DNA of 64,000 bases from Pleodorina starrii (lineage: Eukaryota; Chlorophyta; Chlorophyceae; Chlamydomonadales; Volvocaceae), in NCBI GenBank assembly GCA_030267565.1, contig BRXU01000023.1, positions 1,587,001 to 1,651,000 on the forward strand. The letters run 5' to 3'. Below the pieces are notes generated by a model. That model saw only the letters and a program-made list of their open reading frames with translations, was not told the DNA's origin and searched no databases. Every line of letters begins with the position of its first letter. The stretch's first letter is position 1. Positions 23,401 to 35,400 of this stretch are shown here, in pieces. The translations under genes were made by a program, and so were the position numbers.

Positions 23401-26400
23401 GGGGTTTGGGGTGGGGTTTGGGGGTTAGGGAACCGGGGAGGGGGGGGAGCGGAGGGAGCGGGCGGGGGAGGGATGCGGTACTCTCGTAGGGAGGGAAGTG
23501 GGGGTTGTAGGTGTGTGGTTGGAAGGTCGTGAGGGGCATCATTTATAGGGCGAAGGGGTCGTTCAGTGAAGTGCGATGGCCTGTTGAGGTACCGCATCTC
23601 ATCTCTTCTTGGTTGAGCCGCCCCCGTCTTTCAGCCACCCCCCCCCCCTCAACTCAGCCTTGAGTAAGTTGGCCCGTTTGGAATCCACCAGCGTCTTCTC
23701 TATCTCTCCGGACACCTACCGGGAACCCCGTTCACGGGCTCCGGCCTATACGTAGATTACCCCCCATCCCTCGCACACACATACCCACGCCTGCGTAGCC
23801 TTTTCCTTCCCATCTCTGCGGCCTTTGCCTGACCTGTGTGGCCCTGTGTGTGGCCCTTTCTCCATGGCCCCGTTTGGCAGGTGTCCCGCGGGTCACCGCT
23901 GCTCTCCGCGCGCCTGGCTGTCGCTGCCTGCGGATGTGATTCGCCTGGGTACCACGGCGCTGCTCAAGGTACCCGCGTGGTGTGTATTTGCGTGTTGTGT
24001 GTATTTGCGTGTTGTGTGTATTTGCGTGTTGTGTGTATTTGCGTGGTGTGTGTATTTGCGTGGTGTGTGTATTTGCGTGGTGTGTGTATTTGCGTGGTGT
24101 GTGTATTTGCGTGTTGTGTGTATTTGCGTGTTGTGTGTATTTGCGTGTTGTGTGTATTTGCGTGTTGTGTGTATTTGCGTGGTGTGTGTATTTGCGTGGT
24201 GTGTGTATTTGCGTGGTGTGTGTATTTGCGTGTTGTGTGTATTTGCGTGTTGTGTGTATTTGCGTGGTGTGTGTATTTGCGTGGTGTGTGTATTTGCGTG
24301 GTGTGTGTATTTGCGTGGTGTGTGTATTTGCGTGTTGTGTGTATTTGCGTGTTGTGCGTATGCGTCTTGTGTGTATTTGCGTGTTGTGTGCATGTGTGTA
24401 TGCGTGTTGTGTGTGTGTCGTTGCAGTATCTGACCGGGCCCTGACGCTGGCCAGGGGCTGCTAACCCAGCCCCGACGGAAAGACCGCCTAAGCACTCTCC
24501 CCCTTGCGGTGGGAGAAGGGCGTGAGGGGCCGCTACCCCCTCCTGCTCGACGCGGAGCTGGCTGCGTCGTACACCCCATATACGGGTGTACGGCGCAGCG
24601 GCTCCCCAAAGGCTTGAGCTCACAGCCTGCCATATACGGCAGCTGGGCCCTTCGTCCGCACAAACAGCAGTCGCGCCGGCGCGCTACGCGGCGCCCGCGC
24701 TGTCCTGCCCGCCCTGAAGTCCTTGCAGCGCCGGGGCGCCCGGCCGGCCTGCTACCGGCTGGCGGTGCTCCTCTAGGCGCGAAAACAAAGCGCTGAGAAC
24801 CTGCCCCGAGCTTGGTCCGGCTCGTGGGCGGTCAGCACCAAAGGAGAACCCAAGACAGCGCGCGTCCTACCCCTGCTACTACTCCTACTACGACGGCCCC
24901 GGAGAGGCCGGGGGGTGGCCCCTAGAGGCCGAGCTCCAGAGCTCCGCTTGGCCTCGAGGCGGCAGGAGGTCGGGCGCGGGCCTTGCGGCAGCGGGCTAGG
25001 TGACGGGGCTATAGTTCGCACTAGGCGGCACCTCGCCAACTCGCCTCACTCTCGCTATACCCGCTCCCTAAAGCCTCCCTCGCCTACAAAAGGCAGCCCG
25101 CGGCGGTCTCTGCACCCTAAGTCCTCTCGGACCCAAAGGAACCCCCCCTCATCCCCTCCTCTCACGCCTCCCTGCCTCGACGCCCTAAGTTCCCTCCCTC
25201 ACCCCTAAAGCCCCTTCATCCCCTCACTCCACGACCCCTCCCTCTCCCTCCATTGTTGTGTGTATTTGCGTGTTGTGTGCGTGTGTGTATGCGTGTTGTG
25301 TGTATTTGCGTGTTGTGTGTATTTGCGTGTTGTGTGTATTTGCGTGTTGTGTGTATTTGCGTGTTGTGTGTATTTGCGTGGTGTGTGTATTTGCGTGTTG
25401 TGCGTATGCGTGTGTATGCGTGTTGTGTGTGCGTGGACAGGGACTGCGGGGTATCTCGGGTACGGAAAGCGGGTATTCAGTCCCCTAGGGCGAAACCGCA
25501 GCGGTTGAGGGACTCGAGGCGGGGCGACGGGGAGTAATTAAAACGGCCCGGGACGAGGGAACGCAACGCAGTTACCCACGACGGAGAGGGGGGCGGGGAG
25601 GCGGGTGTTGCGTGGACGTGAGCGCGAGGTGCGATGCCGAGCAGAGTGCCGCAGAAAGCCAGCCAGCTTGCCAACCTGGGCCGCTGTTCCACTTCCGCCC
25701 CCCCTTTTATGATACGGATTTCTTTTACCGTTCACGGGCTCCGGACTATCCGTGGATACCCCCCGTCTGCTCCCCCCCCGCCAGGCCCGCTGTGTGGCTT
25801 GCGAGCAGGGCGCGTACTGCCCCGAGGGCACCTACGTGGAGGAGGAGCGCGACGACAACGTGCGCAGCCTGGACTGTCCCGCGGGTCGGTTCTGTCCCTC
25901 GCCGGCTAACGGCACCGACTGCCCCGCCGGCTTCTTCTGCCCGGCGCGCTCCACCGCCCCCGTCACCTGCAGCTACGAGCAGCTGCTCACCAATGCATCG
26001 GTGAGTGCCGGTGGTGGTGGTTGAGTGGTGGTGGTGGTTGAGTGGTGGTGGTGGTGGTTGAGTGGTGGTGGTGGTGGTTGAGTGGTGGTGGTGGTGGTTG
26101 AGTGGTGGTGGTGGTTGAGTGGTGGTGGTTGAGGGGGGCTTCGACGAAAACATCGTCGGAGTAGGGGAGGAGGCTGGTTTACGGCAGACGGCAGGTAGGG
26201 GGATGGGGGAGTGGCTCCTGGCTCCTGGCTTGGCGTGTGTGCTCGGGGCTGCGGCGGTGGTGGGGCTTTACGTCATACGCCATACGCCATACGCCATACG
26301 TCAACGACATACATACGCCATACGCCATACACCATACGCCACACAATATATACATGCACCACCGACTCCAAACACCCCCCACACACTCTCCCACACCCTC

Positions 26401-29400
26401 CCACACACCCACCATAAGGTGCTCTCCCACAAGTGTCCCCCCTCCCCTTCCCCCTCCCCCACTCCCCCCCTCCCCCTCCCCCTCCCCGGTCTCCTCCTCA
26501 GGCCTCCTGGGCCCCGTTGTTCCGGTCCGCCAGTGTGGAATCTCGCGAGGTGCTCAAGCGGCTGAGTGAGGACCGGGAGCCGGTGCGGGGCAACTACTGC
26601 CCCAACGGATCCGTGCTGCCCACCCGGAGGTGCAGGTGAGCAGGGGGGAGCAGGGGGTCGGCCTTCCCGCGCCCTCCCCTCCCGCCCCGGCTGCCCCGCC
26701 GCCCGCCCCCTCCCCGCCCCCTCTCGTTCGCCCGCTCGGCCTCCTTACCGTATCTTCTCCAGTCGCTCTTGCAGCCCTCCCACTCCATCCCTCCCACTTC
26801 ATCGGACCTCATCGCAAACCCGTCCCTCCCGTCCCCTCACTGCGCCGTCCTGCCCCCCATGCCCCGTCTCTCCTCCTTATCCCCACCACCTCCTCCACCT
26901 CCTCCTCGCTCCCCCGCCCCCACCGCAGGGCCGGCTACTACTGCCCCGACCCCTCCCAGGAGCTCCCCTGCACTCCCGGCCACTACTGCCGCGCCGAGAG
27001 CGTGTCGCCCGCCATCTGCCCGCCCGCCACGCTTTGCGCCGGCGGCGCCGCATCGCCGCGTGTGTGGCCGGCGGCGGCTGCGTCCTTTGGCGGCATCATC
27101 GCCCTGGCGGGTGCGGTGGCGGTGCTGCTGCGTCTGGCGGATCGGTCCAAGGACGCGGCTGAGACGGACCAGGAGAGGCGGTCCAGGGGGGAGCGAGCGC
27201 TGAGGGACCTCGTGGGTGGGTGGGGCGGGTGTGCTGAGTGGGGTGCTGGGTGGGGTGCTGGGTGGGTGTGCTGGGTGGTGTGCTGGGTGGTGTGCTGGGT
27301 GGGTGGGTGGCGGGTTGTGGCTTGTGGGTGCTGGGTGGGTGGGTGGGGTGGGGGCCGGAACGGGTGAGGGGCTGTGGTGCTGAGTGGATTGGGGACTTTA
27401 GGATGCATTGACCTCATAGTCTCATTGCGCATTGTGACCGCCTCCTGTCTGTCCCAACCACGCTGGCTGTCTCAATACCTCATCCGAGACACCACATTCC
27501 CTTCCCCTTTCTCACCCGCGACACTCCTAACCCATCCCGTTTCATCTTCCCGTTCCACCTACATCCCCCCTTGCCGCGCAGCCTATTTGAATCGGCGTCC
27601 CGTCACCGCCACCTGCCCCGAGCTGGCCGCCATACAACGATACCACCTGGCGGTTGAGGATCTCACGTGGAGGGCCAACGGTCAACCGCACGGCCGTTTG
27701 GTGCTCAATGGCGTGTCGGGTAGGTGGTTGGATGGTTAGTGGGCTTCTCTGGACGGGGCGGGAAATATGAATGGCGGCAAACCGTAGAACGTAGTGCAGA
27801 GCGTTAAGAGGCGCTGATCGACTCTTGTGCAACGGACGCGCGTCGTGCATCTGGATGTGTTGGCAAACATCGCCCCCCCTCCACCGCGAAGCGGAGTCAC
27901 CTTTCATTTTCCTCTCCCTTCCCTCGTCCCTCTCCTCCCCCCCGTATCCTCTCTGTGCTTCATTTTTCTCCTCCCTCGTACAACCCCCCGCCAGGCCGCT
28001 TCTTGGCGGGCCACCTGTCCGCCATCCTGGGGCCCTCCGGCTGCGGCAAGTCCAGCCTGTTGGCGCTGCTGGCGGGCCGAGCGACCCGCGGGTCATCGAG
28101 CGCCGGCACGGTGACGCTGCGCAACGAGGGCAGCGCCACGCAGCGGGAGATCCGGGACGCGCGGGATATCTGCTATGTGGTGGGGTTCGTGCCGCAGGAC
28201 GACATAGTGTGCGCCGATCTGACTATCCGGTGAGTGAGGGTGTGGAGGGGTGAGTTCAAGGATAACATGGACGGTAGGAATGAAGGTGTGAATAAGGGCT
28301 GAGTGAGTGAAAGGGTTAGAGAAAACTGGTTGGGAGAGAGAATGAGGTGAGGGAGGGCTGAGTGGGTGGAGGAAGGTGAGCGGGAGGGGTTTGAAGGGAA
28401 GGAAAGGCTCGATGACGTAAGTGATGAACACTCCGCTCAATTTCTTCCGATATGCGCGCGCCGCTGCAATTTCCGCGGACAGGGAGAATCTCGAGTACAG
28501 CGCAGCACTGCGACTGCCCATGCGAGTGGAGCGTAAGGCCCACTTTGCGGAGGGGTGCAGGGAAGACCCAGGGACATCAGACACGTGTGAGGCCAAAGGC
28601 AACGGCGGCGGCAGCGGCGGCGGCGGCGACGGGTCGGCGGACCGACCCGTGGGTCGCAAGTCGGCGGCGGTGGGCTGGGACCGCGTGCCCCGCAGCCTGC
28701 GCGCCCCCCTGGCGCTGTCCTCTCCCGAGGAGCGGCGGAAGGTGGTCAACGAGGTGCTGGGCATGATGGCGCTGCGTACGGCACAGTCGTACAGGGTGGG
28801 CAGCGTCGAGGCGCGCATCATCAGCGGCGGCCAGCGGAAGGTCGGACTGGGGGCTGGGGGGGCTGGGGGCTGGGGGCTGGGGCAAGAAGTGGGCCCGGAT
28901 CTAGATCTTGGTCGGAGTCAGGAGCCCAGTGCTACTGAGCGAATATGGATCTGAATAATGATCTGGGTCTGGATCTGGGCCTACGGTTGGGGGGCTGTGG
29001 CTGAGACTGGGATTTCCTCACTGCCGTCACAAGGCAGCGTCCCAAACCCTCCTAGAGGAAACTTCCCCCTTCTTCTCAGCATGCCTACTCGCAGTATTCT
29101 CTGCTGTACCGCCTTTTCGGACTGATTTCCCCCTCCTCGTGCGTTGTGTCACTCCTCCTGCGTCGCGCCCCTCCTCGTGCATTGGTGTCTCCGCCCGCAG
29201 CGTGTCAACATCGGTGTGGAGCTGGTGTCCCGCCCGCCGCTGCTGTTTCTGGACGAGCCAACCAGCGGCCTGGTGAGTGGGGCGGACTGTGGATGGCTTG
29301 GGGGGCTCTGAGGCGGGGCTGGATGGCTTGGGCTGGAGCGGTCTGGCCTTGTCCCCAGCCAGTGTCCTTGATTCGCCACTCGCCCCGTTCGCTGCTATCA

Positions 29401-32400
29401 CGGAAAGGATAAAGCCTCGGAAAGGGAGAGAGAGACAGACAGAGGCTTGACTTGCCCCGCAAAGCAAAAGCCGAGGACTGCCTTGGGAAGATGGGTGGGT
29501 GGGTGGGTAGGTGGGTGGGTTTGAGATGCTGTTAGGCTGGTGGGGAGGAGGAGCCCTCCACGTCGGCAAGCTGTACCCGCCCGCCCGCCCGCTGCCGTAC
29601 TCCCACCAGGACGCCTCCTGCAGCAATGTCGTACTGCGCTCCCTGTTGGGCCTTGCGGTCAACGGCGGCGTCAATGTGGTGGCCGTCATCCACCAGCCTC
29701 GGCACTCCGTGTTCAACATGTTCCATGAGGTACGGCACCGTACAGTACGGTAGCACAGTCTAGTTTGGCGTATTGCGGTCGGAGCGTATTACGGATGTGT
29801 CACCTGTCAGGGATGGTTGGAGCACACGGGGCGCAGGGCAGGTGATGGGACACTAGATGCGGCAGAGATCAGACCTTGTGAAATGAAGTTCACGGTCGCA
29901 CCCTGCAACACACATTAAGCACCTTAGACCCAGCACCCAGGCGGTGTGCTCGAGATGCCAATTCGAAAGGGCTTGTGATGTATGACGCGTTGAAGTGGCA
30001 CTCAGTCTACTAGGAAGTATGAACCAAATCCCACAAGCGGAGTCTTCTTCCACCAGACCTCACCTGACCGGAGTGGGCTGGACCCTGAAACCCAACCCTG
30101 AAACCCCTAAAACCCTAAAGAACCCTAAAATCCCGGCGTGCCCCGAGCAGATCCACTTACTAGGAGAGGGCGGCGCTACGGTGTACCACGGCGCACCTGG
30201 CATGGCCCGGCAGTACTTCGAGGGCCTGCTGTACTGCTTCCCGCCGTACGAGAACGTGGCGGACACGCTGCTTGACATTGTCACCGGTAGGATGCGCTGT
30301 ACTGTACGGCACGGGCGAGGCGTGTGGCCTCGGGGCGGCTTTATTTACTCCTATAATTCAGACTGTCAGGTTCTGGTTTGTGGCTGACGGTGCCCGGTGC
30401 CCTTCAGGGCCGGAAGCCCGGAACGCTACTTATCCTACGTTCCACCTCTTGCCGTGCTGCTGCTGTTTCCCAAGCCCCTCCCCGTGCCCGACGCCGGATC
30501 TGGGTTTGTCTGCGCCGCCCCCGTCCCGCTGCGTTTTCTTCTGTCTTATCCCGGTCCGGATGGATTGTGTAACCGCCTTGACGACTTGAATTTGTTGGAT
30601 CTCTCCCTGGTCTTGACTGGTCTGCTCTGTGGTTGGCTTTCCTGAGTTCTGGTCGTCTGCTCTACAGTGCACCAAGGGCCCGCTGACCCGCTGCCTCCCC
30701 ACCCTATTAAAGGCCATTCATACAATAACCACTGCAATAACCACCACAACGTTGTGGGTGCGTCCCCGCTCACGCCCGCACCCGTGCCCTCAGGCAAGCT
30801 CGTCAACAAGTGCTGTCTCACCAAGGACCTGCCACAGCGCTGGAAGGAGCGCATTACCTCCGCCGCCTCTGGCACCGCCGCCGCCGCCGCCGCCGCGGCG
30901 GCGGCGGCTGCCGGCAGCACCGCCCCTTCCGCCTCCTGTAATTCCGACTCTGCCGGCTCCGCCAGCCCCTCGCTCACCGCCGCCGCCAGCCCCTTGCGCC
31001 AGCCCTCCGACTCCGCCGCCGCCGCCGCCGCCGCTGCGGCTCCCCTGCAGACCCCCGGACGCAATCAAAACCTCAACAGCCCCTTCGCCAACATGAGCTG
31101 GTGGAGCTGCAGCAGCCTGGATGGCATGACCCTGGCGAGCCGCGGCTCCCTACAGGACGCCGCCTCCGGCGGCAGCGGCGGCGGCAGCGCCTCCGCCGCC
31201 GCCGCCGCCAGCGACATCTACCGGCCGGAGTTCACGGAGGACATCAAGGACATCCTGGAGGCGGAGTTTGATCGGCTGGTGCGCAGCAGGCTGGTCCATT
31301 CGGGCTCATCCGCCTGGCGCGCCGGTCTCGCCAACTGGACGATCTCCGGCTCGCCCATTGCGCCGCCCGCGGTGGCGCTGTCGCGCGCCGTCTCCGCGCG
31401 CTCGCACGTTTCTGCCTGTGCGGCGACGTACCGCAGCAACCAGAACCGCATCAGCCGCGCCGGCACGGGCAGCCTTGCGGCGGGGGCGCACCCGGAGGGC
31501 CTTACTCTGGAGCAGCTGCGGCATCTGTTCGTCAAGTTGGGGCAGGAGAAGGAGGACGCGGAGTTGCTGGTGACGGTGGTGGCCCAGGTGAGGCGGGTGG
31601 GGTGGGGTGGGAATGGTGGTAAGTGCGGTAGGGGCGCTGTTGTTACTGCTCAGGCACGTGTTGCGGTCGCGTGTCTGGGCTCCCGTGGTCTCACGGCTGC
31701 ACTCTTGCTGCTGCGCGATCGGTTCTTGGGCACCCAGGCGGGATGCGGCGGCATGGGGTGGGTTGGACAGGCCGGGCCAGGCGGGGATCATCTGTAGGCG
31801 AACCAAAGGGGGGATTCCCCGCACGGATGAATCAGCCTCCTGATCCGGATCCAGTTGCGGTCACCAGATCTCGTAATGGTGGGCGCCGTGACCGTCCTGG
31901 TGGCGAATGCATGCCACCGTGCGACGTCCTGTGACAGAGGCGCATGCAGCGATGCCTCCTTCTCCTCCTCCTCCTCCTCCTCCTCCTCCCCCTCCTTGGC
32001 TGTTCAGAGCCCTTCGAGCAACATGGCGCCATGCCTGCGACTCTTAGATCCTGGCGACATGTCGGCTCTTCGCCCTACACCACGCCGCCGCCCACGCCCA
32101 CGCCCACGCAGGTGCACCGTGCACAGCAGGGCCCGCCGTCGCAGCAGCCGTCCCACAACGAGCGTGAGGCAGTGGTGGTGAACAAGGCGCTGCTCATAGA
32201 CACGCTGCTTCGGGTGGCTCTGGGCGATCTGCGGTTGCCATCCCCGGAGGCGCTGCGAGCTGAGGCCGCGGCGGCGGCGGAGGCCGCGGCGGCGGCGGCG
32301 GCGGCGGCGCAGCAGGAGGAACGACGGGTGCTGCGGCGGATGGCCTCCGCCGCGAGTTCGTCGCTAGAGGTACGGCGGGCGCACGGTTGGGCGGTTGTGT

Positions 32401-35400
32401 ACGGCGTGTGTATGGGAAGCTGCAGGGTTACCTGAATGGTGCCGGGGGTGGAGCGGTCGGGGAAGGGCGAGCGTGAAGGGGAAGAGTGAAAGGGGGGTTT
32501 GTGGATGGGCCGCGGGCGGACGGAGCTTTCAGCGGGCAGTCTCCTCGCGCGCGTGCGCGCGCGGTCTGTCGGCTGTCGCAGCGTCAGGCCGGCACGCGTT
32601 CCGCGGCGTTGCAGCTCATGCCGCCTCCTCAACTTCCTCGCCGGCTTCGTCTGAGGCGGAGCGGTCAAACCGCCACAGTAGTGACATTCCCCTCCTGCAC
32701 TGTCGCAGCTCATACATTTCCTCGTGCGCTTGTCCTGCACCTGGCTTACCTGCCGTTTCCTGCACCTGCCGTACCATGCAATGCCGTACCACAGACGCTG
32801 ACCCACAAACTCCGTCGAGCCGCCTCCAACATCTTCCACCGCAACCCGATGTCCCGGTCGGCTTCGCTGTACGGAGCGCCCTCCCTGGACTTTGCGTCTT
32901 CGTTGATGCCGCCACTGTCGGTGACCGGAGGAGCCGGGGGAGTCGGTGGGACGGCTGCGCCAGCGTCACAACACGAGGGGATTTTGGACACGCGAACCAG
33001 CGTTGGGTCATCCGTGGTGTCTTCTGCCGCCACAGGCCGGACCAGGGTACGTATTATAGTAGGGTTTTAGGGTTTTAGGGTTTTAGGGTTGAGTTTTACT
33101 GTCAATCGTTTCAACTTACAATCGGGGGTTATCTGGGGGTAGGCAGGTGCCCGGGGGGCGTTAGGGCACTTCACCCAAACAAAGGTGCGTGCGTGCATGG
33201 GCCGTGCCCTGTGTGATGCGTGATGTATGTATGTGTGCGTGTGTGTGTGTGTGATGCGTCATGTATGTGTGTGTGTGTTTGGAAGAACTGACAGACCGTC
33301 AGTAATGCACGCCATGTCCACCCAGGTTGACTCGGTTGATTATGCCTTGCTCTGATTCCTTTTTCTTACCCTCCAGGTCTCCTTCTCCAGCCTGCTGCTC
33401 CTGGGGAGGCTCCTCGCTCCCGCCACGCCCAAGCACCAAATCAGCCGGGTAGACAGCAAGAACTCCACCGCCGGCGGCGGCGCGGCCATCCCCGAGTGCG
33501 CAAGCCCCGTCGTGCGGGGCGCGACGGAGGCGAGCGTTGCCCGGGATGATGGCGCCGTGTCCGTGTCTTCACGCCTAGCTCGAGCAGAGCAGGTAACACG
33601 TTGGAGTGCGCGTCACCGTCACCGCAGTGTGTCTGCAACCACGTCTTGAGCCCCGTGCTATGCCGGCAGCGCGCGCCTGCAAAACCCTTTCTCGGTGGAA
33701 CGTCACGTCTGGCCTCGTCTTCCATTGACTTGCTGGCATTATCGTCGGCGCCCTTGCCGCACAGTCTTCCTGCCTTCCTAGGGAATGTGTGCCACTTGTA
33801 CACGGGAACCCCCTACAGGATCTCCGCCGCTCCAGTTGCCGTATTCATGAACTTGAGAGTGTTCCTGTGGTTGTGGGTGTGGTCGTGGTTGTGGTTGTGG
33901 CCCCCAGATCTCGGGCCATTCGAACCTGCTGGCGCGCCTGGCGCGCGCGTCCGTGGAGACGTTGCACCGCACGCGCAGCGGCCTCAGCCTCGGGCGCAGC
34001 CCCGCGGGGTCAAGCCGGTCCTGGCTCGGGGAGGCGGCGGCCGCCGCAGCGGGCGCGACAGCAGCTGCAACAGTAGGCAGCGGCCAACCTGGGAATGCAA
34101 ATGGCACTAACGGAAACGGTAACGGAAACGGCCCCTACAACGGAACCGCAAATCTCGAATCGGCGTGGCGCGGTGGTGTGGGCGCCGCCGCCGCTGCCGG
34201 CACCGCTGACTTCGTCCTGGGCGCGCGTGAAAGCGTCGCCAGCGCCCAGGAATCTGAGTGCGCCGGCGGCGGCGGTGACGACGGAGGGATCCTCAACGAT
34301 GGCGACGGCCAAGGAAGCGGCGACGAGGACCGGGATGACGGCGGCGGTGATAGGGGCGATGAAGACGGCAGCGGCGATGACGATGGCGATGGCGGCGGCG
34401 ACGGCGGCGGTGTGCCCTCCAGCCGCGCCGCCGTGTTCAGCCGCAAGCCGCCGCCGCTGGGCCGCAGCCGCCGCGGCCGGTTCAAGAGTGAGGTGGTGGA
34501 GGCGGCCATCGCTGCGGCTGCGCTGCGGTTCCAAATCAGCAAGGTACGTAGGTCACCTCTGATCTGCAGTAGGGAGGATGGCGGCGGCGTTTTAGGTGCC
34601 AAGCTAGGCTTGGGTGTGTCAACAGGAAATACCCTACGATGCAGTCTGCAAGGAGTGTGTATGTGTGGCCGTGTGCACGTGTGATTATGAACTCACCTCG
34701 AACGTTCGGCTCTGTGTTTCTTGAACTCGCGGCTCTGCGGGATAGCTCCTTGGACGGAGCCTTGAACGATGCTGTGTTATTTGGCAACCACCGGTAGGTC
34801 TGTGTTCTCTGTGTCTGCCAAGTCGTGTCAATGTCGATGTTCTTAACCCTTTCGATGTCGATGTCCGCCGCCCCTTGCAGGCGCACGCGTCGTCGTTCCG
34901 ATCGCCCGCTGTGGGCTTTGGCGGTCAGCGGGAGAGCGGCATCGCGCCGCTTGTGGGCCACACGATCACGGAGGAGGACGAGGGAGGGCACCGGGGCGAT
35001 GAGTCCACGGATGCATCAGCCTATGGAGTTGTCACTGACGGCACCGACGGCGCTGCCGCTGACATCACATATGCGAGTGGCGTCGACGTCGCCGCCGCCG
35101 ATAGCGCCGCCGCCAGCGTTGGGCAGGGCGGTGATGACGACATGGAGAGCGGTGGCGGCGGCGCTGGTGGCGGCGCCGCCGGCAGCATCATCGGTGGCGG
35201 CGGCGATGGCGGCGGCGGCATCGGTGGCGGGATGGCGGCTAAGGTGAGCGAGCGGCTAAGGGCCCCAAACCTGTGGGTGTGGAGGCAACATGCCCATGAC
35301 ATGCTCGTCCTTGACCTGACCTGAACAGTGCTGAATCTCGGCTTTCCGACACGTGTCGTGGCTCCTGGGCACCTTAACCTGAAGTCCGCAGCGAGCCGTC

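Noticed and set aside
23825..24623. Long overlapping frames of Cys/Val/Leu (plus) and Thr/His/Asn (minus)
   Set aside because: They are read through the 17-base minisatellite, which stays open in all frames. The real exon here is only 23881-23968.
23974..25437. CRISPR-like regular repeats
   Set aside because: The 17-base units are directly adjacent with no spacers. This is a minisatellite in a eukaryotic intron.
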